DNA from: Pseudoips prasinana
Lineage: Eukaryota; Arthropoda; Insecta; Lepidoptera; Nolidae
DNA length: 64,000 bases
Direction of reading: 5' to 3'
Assembly: GCA_951640165.1 (NCBI GenBank)
Contig: OX621240.1
Span: 5,964,713 to 6,028,712, forward strand
The position numbers and the translations under genes are program-made. The notes below the pieces were generated by a model, which was not told the origin of the DNA, did not search any database, and saw nothing but the letters and a program-made list of their open reading frames with translations. Each line of letters starts with the position of its first letter. Positions within the stretch are counted from its first letter, which is position 1. Shown here piece after piece: positions 53,166-63,705 of this stretch.

Positions 53166-55214
53166 GGGTCAATCAACTTTTAAAGTACTCCTTTCGTGTC
53201 CCTATGAAATTAAAATCCAAAAACAATATTAAATATGAATATTTTGTAAATATTGTGGTTATATTATGGAATAAGATGCTTAGATGTTATGTTACTATGT
53301 TTATATTTACAACTTTTTAAATTATTAGTCGCTTTTTTGTAAAAACGCAGGGGAACACTGTCGATATTCGTACAAAAACAGTATGTCCCCAGGTATGGGT
53401 CACAACAAACATTTGCCTTTTTTTTGGCTTAGCTGCTTAGAGACATAGGTTTTTAATATTTTTATTAGAAAGCTATTGGAGTAAGCTTAGCTAAAAAGAC
53501 AGTTGATACATATTTTTTTAATTATAACTTACATTTTTATTTTTTTAAGTGTTTGTCCCCAAAGACAATCTAAAACATCAATTCTACTGCGTTATATGAA
53601 AAAATACCAAAATTTCTCGAGAAATAGCTCTAAGCTTTAGTTATTAGCGAGAGTGATTGTCTCTAACTACGTTGGCAAGCCGCAGCAAGATCAATGTCTC
53701 ACAGGTCGGCCGTCACTGTGCGACAAGCTCTCAAGAGGTGTGCGTGGTTTTATTACCGCTCTACTAAGTTACGACATAGATTTGGGTAAGATTTTATAAT
53801 TAGTTGCTTTTGTTATTAAAATTTAAAGCCTTTTTGCTCTAATTTTAAAATTAGACCACTATAATTTCGTTCCATTCCGTAAATGTGAATTTATAATCGA
53901 TTTTCTGTTACTTTTTCCCCCGCGTTTCTGTAAATTTCTCTGGCGTTGTAGGTAACTTTAGAGAATGTATGGCAAAGGTGATAACCAGAAACAGAGGCGT
54001 GGTCGCTCACTATGGCCCTTATCAGACGGCTCAAGATCACCCAAAGAGCAATGGAAAGTGCTATACTTGGAGTTTCCCTGCGAGATCGAATCAAAAATGC
54101 TGAGATCCGCAGGCGAACCAAAGTAACCGACATATCCCGAAGAATTGAGAAGCTGAAGTGACAGTGGGCAGGGCGCATAGCTCGTAGAACCGACGGCCGA
54201 AAAGTTCTCGAGTGGCGACCACGATGGACAAATGGACCCATGGTCGCTGGATGCGGATAGCGCAAGACCGGTAATTGTGGCGATCTTTCGGGGAGGCCTT
54301 TGTCCATCAGTAGGCGTCTTTCGGCTGATATGACGATATATTCTTCTGATGATGAACAACCTTGTTCAAGTTACAATAAAAGAAAATTCTAAAATCGCAG
54401 TTGGTGATCTACTCCTTAACATTTACGCAGATTCTTACAAAATTTAAAATCAAATATTTTATTTTATGTTGATATTACACGCCAAATATTAGTTTAGAAA
54501 ATAATGAAGAAGGTTATATTAAGTATTTGTTATTTGAGAAGATACTTTTCATTGCTTTTATTTTATAATGGTTTCTTAGATCTCTTTTAGGCCTTAGATC
54601 TCATTTATTTTTAACATGCGGATTTTCAACACATTCTCTGTTGTTACCAAATAGTTTTCTCTAGCGTTACTAAATGTCCCTACCTTTTCGATTTCGTTTT
54701 GGTAGTTTGTTACAAGATTTTCACTCATTTATACATAAAAACTAACAAAATGTAAACCTTAATACCTGCTTGTTGTCATATTATATAATTATTAATACTG
54801 ATTATGTTCAAATATGATTATTTAAAAAAATAAGCTGTCGCAATAGTTATGGTAACACCGTAGACCTTAAAACATCATTTACTATGTGATAATATAATGA
54901 AAAAGAAAGTCTGATTATATTAATATCTACTGTTTGATTATCTCTAACCACTAATACAATTTGTATAAGTAATATGTTGTGTTTTACTCCATAATAATAC
55001 GTCCTAATTTTAGTAACGCGAGAGATCCATAATCATAAAGTATAGAAAATATCCGAAAATATAACAAAAACTTCGCAGCTACTACGAAAAAAATTAAAAT
55101 TCAATGAATTTCCTTGGTGATGGTACAATAAGTTTATTAAAATATTAAAAAAAATATTAAAAAAAAAAACTTGTTCAAACCATTGAAAGGAGCACTTTAA
55201 AAGTTGATTGTCCC
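53166..55214. mobile_element. 2,049-bp TIR element, ATTA target duplication
   Basis: Terminal inverted repeats of about 29 bp start GGGTCAATCAACTTTTAAAG (left) and GGGACAATCAACTTTTAAAG (right, complement), flanked by ATTA at 53162-53165 and 55215-55218. No transposase ORF. Internal sequence is AT-rich with TGTCCCC words and carries an RTE fragment. A 4-bp duplication does not settle the superfamily. Confidence 0.85.
53964..54336 (+). mobile_element. RTE LINE 3' fragment inside the TIR element
   Basis: Matches the RTE C-terminal region and 3' end (GAGTTTCCCTGCGAGATCG; GGCGTCTTTCGGCTGATATG). Some short deletions are present near 54200-54250. Confidence 0.85.
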
Positions 55215-55245
55215 ATTAACCAAGTACCCCAACCGGCATATTTAT

Positions 55246-55552
55246 TAATTTGTTGATTCATATGAATTGATAGATGAATTAAATTCAATTGGTTGCAATA
55301 AAGGTTCCAAGACATTAGTTCAACAAAGAAAGCCTATCAATTATAATGTTAATCAAATACTTTATATATAATATTTTGCACTATATAATACTAATACTAT
55401 TACAATAATAAAACTAAGAAAGGTTTTTTGAAAATTCAACTCCTAAGGGGGTAAAAAGGGGTTTCTTAGGTGGCTCGTTTTGTTTTTAAACGTCAATGGG
55501 ATATAATATTAACAAAAATATCATTATTGTTTCATTAGAGATAATCACACTA
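55246..55552. other. unassigned AT-rich sequence
   Basis: Nothing recognised. Confidence 0.4.
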
Positions 55553-55720
55553 TCACACTAATATTATAAAGGTGAAAGTTGGTGAGTGTGTATGTTTGTT
55601 ACTTCTTCACGTCTAAACAGATGGAGCGATTTTAACAAAATTAGTAAATGGTATGGAGTTAGTTGACACCTTGGATTAACACATAGGCTATAATTTATAA
55701 AGTTTAACACGGGTAATAAT
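55553..55720 (+). mobile_element. short Helitron, 3' end decayed
   Basis: TCACACTAATATTATAAAGG start after A. The CACGGGTAA 3' hairpin arm is broken. Confidence 0.7.
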
Positions 55721-55880
55721 AGACAAATTTCTTCCTGCAAATTCCCATTTTATAAATGTATCTCTGAATATTGCGTGTTTCACCCCGTCCAAATATAAAA
55801 ATAGTCCAACCGGAAATCTTCTTATTCTTTACTTCCCACTTACGACTGCCCTATTTGTATCCTTCATTTCCAGCAAAGTA

Positions 55881-56694
55881 CAGACGCCAGCACATCCAGC
55901 TACTCCAATCTGTAAATTTTCCCCAATTGAAAGTAAACCTTATGCTTTTGTGATATAGGCTTCTCTACGTACCGGTAGTTCACACCAACTATAGACAGAG
56001 CCTCTAGCACGAGTTCCTGCAGTTTACTTACTCGATCACACGTACAGTTTCCTCCCATACATTGAGCACCAGCGCCTCTCGCGGAAACTATTAAGAACTA
56101 AAACTCTGGTGCTCAATGTATGGGACGAAACTGTACGTGTGATCGAGTAAGTAAACTGCAGGAACTCGTGCTAGAGGCACAGAACGGTTACATAGTAAGG
56201 GCAAGTAGGACATTCAACATGGTGTGTCAGAAAATAGTTGTTGACCTGTTTCATAAAGATACATCACATTTAAAAAAACAAATTGCGGATTATTTTTTTA
56301 GCGCATTATAAGCCGTACTATTTATTATTATATTATTCTATTTTATTTTATTAATTATTGTTACTATAATAAATTAGATTTATGTTACTTTTATGTCACT
56401 TTTATGTTACTTTTATGTCACTTTTATGTTACTTTTATATTACTTTTATTTTACTTATTCTATTTTATTATGTTATTCTTTATTTTCCATGTCTATTTGT
56501 CTACCTACTTTTTTTCTTCCTAAACCTGTGTATATCTGTGAAAACTTTTAATTGGCCTTCATCTTCTATTATGTGTGTCATTTGTATTCTAGCTGTAAGT
56601 TTTCCTTAAGAAATAAAATAAAATAAAAATAAATAAAGTTGAAATCTATCAAAGAAATTTGACAGATTGGGGTAGCTGGATGTGCTGGCGTCTG
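55881..56694. mobile_element. MITE family G, copy 4, split by a retro-insertion
   Basis: Left 55881-55958 and right 56638-56694 rejoin as GTGATATAG and TTGAAATC. TA flanks at 55879-55880 and 56695-56696. Confidence 0.85.
55959..56637 (+). mobile_element. retroelement-like insertion with 5' inverted repeat
   Basis: It ends in an A-rich AATAAAATAAAATAAAAATA tail. The 5' part is an inverted repeat: arms 56000-56072 and 56106-56178 (73 bp, one mismatch, 33-bp loop). A 63-codon ORF from 56120 (GYIVRASRTFNMVC, DLFHKDTSHLKKQI) is unrecognised. A TTACTTTTATG-type 12-bp array lies at about 56381-56460. Confidence 0.65.
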
Positions 56695-56881
56695 TACTTA
56701 GTCCTCAAACAACTTGCCCTCCTTGTAGGTACTTGTCAATAATTTCATAAGTTCACTTCACTCTCAACTAGATCCGTTCACAATTTTACGACCGTATTCC
56801 TGAAAGCGACTTGGACTATAAGAACAGGTTTCTAAGGCAGTAAGAACAATTGTTTTTTTGATTTTTTTCTTTGTTTTCTTT

Positions 56882-57016
56882 TTAAAAGACAACGCCCGCA
56901 CTAAGGAATCTAATCCCTGTGTCGCGGGGTACTTTACAAACATACATTAGACGGACACAAATTACATCCAGACTCAGAACAACAATTTTATGGGTCACAT
57001 AAATAGTTGACCGGCG
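56882..57016 (-). mobile_element. SINE-D, copy 7, head cut by Helitron
   Basis: Tail and body present, ending at CCGGCGC where the Helitron begins. Confidence 0.8.
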
Positions 57017-57173
57017 CTTGTGAATGTGACTGTGTATGTTTGTTACTTCTTCACGTTTAAACAGCTGGAACGATTTCAATAAAATTTGGTATGGAGTTAG
57101 CTGACACCCTGGATTAGCATATAGGTTATAATTTATAAAGTTTAATGCGGGTAAAACCGCGGGGCACAGCTAG
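57014..57173 (+). mobile_element. Helitron 3' part
   Basis: Ends CGGGTAAAACCGCGGGGCAC AGCTAG (57170-57173 CTAG) followed by T. The first 60 bp of the family are missing. Confidence 0.75.
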
Positions 57174-57303
57174 TGAAAATATGAAGATTATAACGCGCAA
57201 ATCCCTACTGTGATCGGGCGGGGCGGGAAGACGCCCCAGGCCGGCCATTATGCCTTCTTTCGTATATCAGTCGAGTGAGAATAAAAAAATAAAAAAAAAT
57301 AAA

Positions 57304-57580
57304 AAAGGTTTTTATTCACGAAGACCTTAAAAAAGCGTTTGTAAATAGTCAGAACATGTTTGTAGTAATACAGTTATTATTTCTAGTTGCATATTACAGA
57401 TATTTAGGTACACGGAATGTTAAAACATTTATACAATTTATTTTATAATAGTAGTGATAATTAGCTAGCTTGTATTAAGTTATTGTCAAGGAGATTAGGT
57501 TTAATGATTGAAATTTATATTTTACTACATATTGTCTGAATGTTTCTGTCTATATTAAGTAATGAATTCAGTATTATATA
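57304..57580 (-). mobile_element. repeat family F, copy 4 (truncated)
   Basis: Starts AAAAAGGTTTTTATTCACG, ends before the GGATCC block. Confidence 0.75.
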
Positions 57581-57840
57581 TAGAGAGTAATAATAGTACG
57601 CGTCAATAGGGCAAATATTGTGATTTTATTGATAAGCTACCTAATGTGTAATGTGTGTTCGTGGTTCACACCCAATAAATAATCTATAACTTATACCGAA
57701 TCGTTTCAATCTGTTACGTATAAGATGTTATTGGTTTCACAAATAACGGAGAAATCAAATAACAATGTAGCCTATTACAACCTATACCTCTCACAATGGG
57801 AGTGGATATGCTATAGTCCACCACTAGACCAGTGAGGGTT

Positions 57841-58079
57841 AGAAAAGAAAGAAAGAAAAGAAAAGAAAAGAAAAGAAAAGAAAAGAAAAGAAAAGAAAAG
57901 AAAAGAAAAGAAAAGAAAAGAAAAGAAAAGAAAAGAAAAGAAAAGAAAAGAAAAGAAAAGAAAAGAAAAGAAAAGAAAAGAAAAGAAAAGAAAAGAAAAG
58001 AAAAGAAAAGAAAAGAAAAGAAAAGAAAAGAAAAGAAAAGAAAAGAAAAGAAAAGAAAAGAAAAGAAAAGAAAAGAAAA
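57841..58079. repeat. AAAAG microsatellite, about 45 units
   Basis: An uninterrupted pentanucleotide array after two GAAA units at the start. The Lys/Arg/Glu and Phe/Ser/Leu-rich reading frames through it are artefacts. Confidence 0.98.
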
Positions 58080-58504
58080 TTTATTGCTAACATTGAAAGA
58101 CACACTTTACACACAAACATATACGTCTTGTCAATATTAAAAAAAAGAATAGTTTATATTCAAGAGACAGACACATGCACCCAGCATGTGTCTGTCAATT
58201 GTAGCAAGTAGGTATCCAGTTAGGAGAATTCATATGCGATCAAGTAAATTTTGGAGAGTTCTCAGGCACGCAGCTTTCCTCGCAATTTTTCCTTCACCGT
58301 TGTAAGTATAGATAATATATTTGATTTCTAATACGCGCAGGAATTACAAAAGACACAGGCGCGGCGGTCCTTCGATTTTAACTTGAGATTACTGAATTTT
58401 CAACTTGAGACTACTGAATTTTCAACTTGAGACTACTGAATTCACAACCTCACACGTCCAAAGGTTGAAGCACTGGGCTATCACAAACTAAATAAACAGA
58501 TTTC

Positions 58505-59325
58505 TTTTTGTACCAGAGGGTGACAAACGAGCAAGTGGGTCACCTGATGGTAAGTGATCACCGCCGCCCATGGACACTCGCAACACCAGAGGAGTCGCGG
58601 GTGTGTTGCCGGCCTTTAAGAGTCAGCAAACAAGTGTTGCTGACCCTTCCCTCACCCCGATGAGCTCTGATGACCTTACTCACACGCAGAAACACAACAT
58701 TATAATAATAGTAAGACATAAACGACGTTCATACGAGGAACGCAGAGAAATCCTGAAACTTATAACACTAAAAGATCGCAGGGAACGTGGGGATTTAATT
58801 GAGACGTTCAAGATCTTAAATGGGCATTATGAAATAGAAGGCTTCGATAAACTATTCCTACGCAGTGATAATTCCCATTTACGAGGACACCATCTTAAAT
58901 TGTGTACCACTTAATTTTACAACAACCCTCACAAACACCTTTTAAACAATAGAATAGTCAAAGCGTGGAATAAACTCCCAGAAAACGTAATCTCAGCCCA
59001 AAATGTGAATCAATTCAAAAATAGACTCGACACATATGAAAGCTGCAATAGAAACTAGTGGAGAAGAGCTGGATACAGGCACTTACCAGTTGAATCAACT
59101 GCTTGCCTGTTCACTAATAATAATAATAGGTTATTAATGTTATTATTAAGGAATGTCTTCTGTAAAGTGGAGGTACTTCCCTAGTCGGGCTGCTCTTTGA
59201 GCGAATCAACGCTGTGCCCTGTCCTACCTCTCTAATCTAATGTCTTATGTAAGGTAGATGTACTTCCCCAGTCGGATGCTCTTTGAACGAATGAACGCGG
59301 TGCCCTACATATTATGTACATAATA
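58505..59325 (+). mobile_element. repeat family N, copy 2, split by a LINE fragment
   Basis: Pieces 58505-58719 and 59126-59325 match family N copy 3 (inverted) when joined. The 3' part has two tandem versions of an 85-bp block (CTAGTCGGGCTGCTCTTTG). Confidence 0.72.
58720..59125 (+). mobile_element. CR1-like LINE ORF2 C-terminus
   Basis: Reads YEERREILKLITLKDRRERG, DLIETFKILNGHYEI, HLRGHHLKL, stop, then NRIVKAWNKLPENVISAQNV and NQFKNRLD in the same frame. The R.RGDLIE.FKI and W..LP..V..A...N.FK..LD blocks are typical of CR1-type ORF2 ends. An (AAT)n tail closes it. Confidence 0.78.
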
Positions 59326-59936
59326 AAAAACCGGCCAAGTGCGAGTCGGATTCGCTCTTGAAGGGTTCCGCAGCAGCAAGAATTTCAGTTTATTAAATGA
59401 AAGGTAAATTGCGGTTTACGATTTATGACGCATTAAAAAAAACTACTTACTAGATTTCGTTCAAACTAATTTTCGTTGTTAGTTTACATGGTACATCATA
59501 TGTTTTTATTAGTTTTATCATTCTCTTATTTTAGAAGTTTCAAGGGGGGGGGGGACACTCATTTTTCCACTTTGGAAGTGTCTCTCGCGCAAACTATTCA
59601 GTTTAGAAAAAAATAATATTAGGAACCTCTATATCATTTTTGAAGACCTATCCATAGATACCCCACATGTATGAGTACGATGAAAAAAAAATTATGAGTT
59701 TCAGTTCTATGTATGGGGAACTCCCAAAATTATTATTAGTTTTCTATTTTTGTGTAAAAAATCTTAATGCGGTTCACAGAATAAATCTACTTACCAAGTT
59801 TCAACAGTACAGCTCTTATAGTTTCGGAAAAAAATGGCTTTGACATACGGATGGACAGACAGACAGACCGACAGACAGACATGATGAATCTATAAGGGTT
59901 CCGTTTTTTGCCATTTGGCTACGGAACCCTAAAAAA
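59326..59936 (+). mobile_element. repeat family E, copy 5
   Basis: Full length, from AAAAAACCGGCCAAGTGCG to the 3' hairpin GGGTTCCGT/ACGGAACCC. Best-preserved plus-strand copy. Confidence 0.88.
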
Positions 59937-60404
59937 TCGAGATGAATTGATAGACTTCCTTTTTAATAGACGGTTAAAATAATCCCGCCATTGAACATGC
60001 TTACAAAATATACCTACCAATTCATTTGAAAAGTGACTTCTGTTCGGATTCGACATTTTCAATGCAAATTTCAAGTGATATTACGAGTTGATGATTTTCT
60101 CGCTAAATTTAATTATTGCATCAGTAAACCCAAAAGCAGCCTTATAAGGTTAAGTAGACGGTGACAAGGAAAATAAGTGAAGATTAAATTTGATGTGTTT
60201 TACGATAAAAGACAGATATTGAGTTTTTTTTATCCATTCATCATCATTTCAAATACATTTCAAAGTAAAACATGAAAGGAAGAAATATATACTTTTATCA
60301 GAAAAAGCAAATTTTCATGATTCCCATATTATATTATGATAATGTTTATTTATAATTTCACGTCTCTTAAAGACTTAGTAGCATAAGTACTTCCCTTAAA
60401 GGGA
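59937..60404. other. unassigned AT-rich sequence
   Basis: Nothing recognised. Confidence 0.4.
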
Positions 60405-60830
60405 GGTAGGGCATAGCGGTGATTCGCTCAAAGAGCAGCCCGACTAGGAAAGTACCACCACTTTACAAAAGACATTCCTTAATAATAACATTAATAACTT
60501 ATGTCTTACTATTATTATACTGTTGAGTTTCTGCGTGTGAGTAGGGTCATCAGAGCTCATCGGGGTGGGGGGAAGGGTCAGCAACACTGGTTTACTGACT
60601 CTTATAAAGGCCGGCAGTTTTATACTTTGCTAGGCGGTTAGAGCCCTCGCTCAACCCTACTGTCCGGTGAAGCAGTAAAAGCCGAGAGGCTAACTGCACG
60701 CGTCATGTTAAAAAAAAATAAGAAACCGCGATCGCTCTGGTGTTGCGAGTGTCCATGGGGGGCGGTGACCACTTACGTGACCCTAATGCTCGTTTGACGC
60801 CCTCTTATATAAAAAAAAAACTAATCTACA
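60405..60830 (-). mobile_element. repeat family N, copy 3, with small insertion
   Basis: Collinear with copies 1 and 2. About 60618-60727 is extra sequence (GCTAGGCGGTTAGAGCCC ... TTAAAAAAAAATAAGAAA) with an A-rich end, probably a small retro-insertion. Confidence 0.7.
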
Positions 60831-60896
60831 TCGTTACGTTTTTATAATATGTATTATTTATCCAATTGGCATTTGTCTTTGATATATTGATATCTT

Positions 60897-61465
60897 GGGG
60901 AATCAGAAATATTAAAATCCGCAGACAAAACTATTTAACCTTCATAGTCCGAAAAATGAGGCGCTCATAGCTAGATGCTCTCACCGGTCCGTAAGTGATC
61001 GGCGAGGTTAAGCAACAAGGCTCGCGGTCAGTCCATAGATGGGTGATCGCCAAAGTGGTTTAATTTCTGAGCGTCTCCGTGCGTCGGAGGGCCCGATTAG
61101 CTGTCGGTCCCGGTTGTAGTCATTAGACAACAGTCGTTAAGCCATGTCAGAGGCCTACTGGGCGGCTTGAGCAACTCTGACACTAGGGTTACCACTGCCC
61201 ATACGATAAGTAAGTAACCCTAAAAAATCCCAAGACTGAAGTGGTACATCTCTTCTAGAACGCACGTCCACCGGTTAGAAAGGTTTTTGACTGGCAATCA
61301 CGAACCGGAAAACGTAACGTTATCAGAGCCCTCACAAAATGGACCGATGATCTTGGAAGGACTGCGGGAAACTGCTAGAATAGGGTAGCAAAAGACCAGC
61401 TATTGTGAAGATCCTTGGGAGACTTTTGAACGGCAGTGGACAACTTTCGACTGATATGATAATAA
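60897..61465 (+). mobile_element. old RTE LINE fragment split by family K
   Basis: 60897-60960 and 61229-61465 match consecutive RTE sequence (CAGAAATATTAAAATCCGCA; GAACCGGAAAACG; GACAACTTTCGACTGATATG). Strongly diverged, so an old copy. Confidence 0.75.
60961..61228 (+). mobile_element. family K, best 5S-rRNA-derived SINE-like copy
   Basis: About 75 bp resemble 5S rRNA: TCACCGGTCCGTAAGTGATC, GGCGAGGTTAAGCAACAAGG, then CCATAGATGGGTGATCGCC. These align with the 5S internal promoter region (A box, intermediate element, C box). The tail includes AAGCCATGTCAGAGG and CGATAAGTAAGTAA. Inserted in the RTE fragment. Confidence 0.8.
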
Positions 61466-61509
61466 TACATTTACGGTCCTTTTATGTATTTATTTATTTT
61501 ATTTTATTA

Positions 61510-61896
61510 TTGGATCCAGTGGTAGCATTAAAGCGCGACCGTCGCCGCGTCGTTATAAACATAAGGTCCGCCATAATAATAATATTGAATTCATACCTTA
61601 ATATACACAGTACTTAACATAACCATTCATACAATATGTAGTAAAATATAGCTAAGGCTATAGATAATTTCGATAATTAAACTTAAACATAATCTCTTTG
61701 ACAATAACTTAATACAAGCTAGCTAAATATCATTACTATTATAAAATCAATTTTATAAATGTTTTCATAAATCCGTGTACCTAAATATGTATCTATGTAA
61801 GTAGATATAATTATGTATACTTAATTATATTACTACAAACATGGTCTGACTATTTACAAGCGCTTTTTAAGTCTACGCGAGTAAAAACCTTTTTTA
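61510..61896 (+). mobile_element. repeat family F, copy 5
   Basis: Begins TTGGATCCAGTGGTAGC and ends AGTAAAAACCTTTTTT. The first about 100 bp of the family are absent. Confidence 0.8.
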
Positions 61897-62121
61897 TTCT
61901 TTTTATGCAGGCTGTAAAAATATCGACATAGTGGTAATTGAACGGGGCATTCATGTCACCACCTGCCGGAAAGGAGGAAAAAACATGAGTTATTTTATTT
62001 AATTTACCTACTACCAGAAAAAAAACTTGTTTTATCATTTATTTTTTATATTCAGTAAGAAAATATTTAAGAACAAAATCCCGACTTATGAAGTCATGAC
62101 GGAGAGTGGTAATATGACTAA

Positions 62122-62328
62122 TGACTGCACGTGTGGCGCAGCGGCTAAGACAGTCGCCTCGCCACTTCGTGCCCTGGGTTCGATTCCCACGCCGGACATC
62201 TATTTGTGTGACCCATAAATAGTTGCTCTGAGTCTGGATGTAATTTTTGTCCGTCTGTTATATGTTTTTCTAGTACCCCGCGACACAGGGATTAGATTCC
62301 CGTGTGTGCTGGAGTTGTCTTAAAAAAA
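62122..62328 (+). mobile_element. SINE-D, copy 8 (complete, plus strand)
   Basis: Head GACTGCACGTGTGGCGCAGC, B box GGGTTCGATTCC, body GACCCATAAATAGTTG, tail CCCGCGACACAGGGATTAG and TTGTCTTAAAAAA. Best reference for the family. Confidence 0.9.
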
Positions 62329-63317
62329 ACACAATAATTTCGGAAAAATTATTGAAATGAATGCTTCTTTTTGTCAGAATGAATTCTTTCAATATATTAA
62401 TGCCGGGAAAATTTTTTTGTAGATGGTTCGACTAAAGACGTACTAACAGTTATCTTAACAGATTGAAATGATTGATACAAACAGCAGATGTAAATCTACA
62501 GATGGAGATTCAATTCCTAACAAACGATATAAATTATGATGTCCTGGTTTTGAGTTTATGATGATCATGTTAATGACGTGTTACGATTCTGTAGAAGTGA
62601 AAAGAGCTTGGCGTTACGAGAATAAATACCTTATTTTGTTTTATTCAATAAGGCATGGACCAACACATATTACCCGCAAAAAGTGTATAAAAAATAAAAT
62701 AAAAAAGGTTTATACCCAACAATCACAGATAATCCTTAACTTAGTTTACATCTAAAACGATATAACTAATTGCGTTTAGTTTATATAATACTTATGAAGC
62801 ATGCAACATTATAAGTACTAACTAGGAAAGGCGTCTACCTCAGCAAATGTTACAGTAAATAATAATGATTACTGTAACGCAAAAAACGCAAACGAATCTT
62901 CCGATAGCGCTTAAAAAACTACTAATTAAATTACAAAATACGGGTGGGTATGTCGGACTTGCTACTAAACTTACCTACCTTGGACTTCACTTGGCGACTG
63001 ATGGGGGAGCCCCGAGAAACGAGAATAAATACCTACTAACTATGACAACAAGTTACAATGGAGAAGAAACCCGCAGACTTGATGGCCAACTTGATTTTCA
63101 ACACAAAAACGTTATAATTGCTTCAGCGTACTCTTAAGTCCCTCGACAATAAGAAGGTGGACAACCTTGGGTGGACCTCAAGAGGCTAATAGCACCCAAT
63201 CCGAATCGTATAAGCTTACTAAGGTGAAAATAGAACGAACAGAAAACTATTAAAAAAAATGTGAGCCGTCACGGGACGCCTGGCAGATGTGAAACATCGA
63301 CATTATTTTGTAAAAGT
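62329..63317. other. unassigned; no recognisable gene
   Basis: A 90-codon ORF (62865-63137, plus) has no known motif or splice context and is probably chance. Otherwise AT-rich. Confidence 0.35.
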
Positions 63318-63705
63318 AATATGCAGAAGTCGAAGTCGAAGTATAAGTCGAAGTCGAAGTATAAGTCGCAGTCGAAGTCGAAGTCGAAGTCGAAGTCGAT
63401 GTCGAAGTCGAAGTATAAGTCGCAGTCGAAGTCAAAGTCGAAGTCATGTCGAAGTCGAAGACGAAGTTGAAGTTGAAGTATAAGTCGCAGTTGAAGTCGA
63501 AGTATAAGTCGAATTATAAGTCGCAGTCGAAGTCGAAGTCGATGTATAAGTCGCAGTCGAAGTCAAAGTCGAAGTCATGTCGAAGTCGAAGACGAAGTCA
63601 TGTCGAAGTCGAAGTATAAGTCGCAGTCGAAGTCGAAGTATAAGTCGCAGTCGAAGTCGAAGTATAACTCGCAGTCGAAGTCCAAGTAGAAGTCGAAGTC
63701 GAAAA
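63318..63705. repeat. GAAGTC hexanucleotide array with higher-order pattern
   Basis: Hexamers GAAGTC alternate with TATAAGTCGCA variants to form blocks of 36-54 bp that recur. A few indels (for example the TCATGTCG junction at 63444 and 63576) recur as well, suggesting duplication of blocks. Confidence 0.95.

Larger units (their letters stand above)
53060..55245 (-). mobile_element. SINE-C, copy 5, split by a TIR element
   Basis: Left part 53060-53165 and right part 55215-55245 rejoin as GCAAGTATTA and ACCAAG..CC, matching the head of SINE-C at 29180-29225. Confidence 0.8.

Noticed and set aside
57714..58140. Long ORFs rich in Lys/Arg/Glu or Phe/Ser/Leu on both strands
   Set aside because: They are translations of the AAAAG microsatellite.
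60980..61060. 5S rRNA gene
   Set aside because: Only part of 5S is present, diverged and joined to a SINE-like tail; copies are dispersed inside other repeats.
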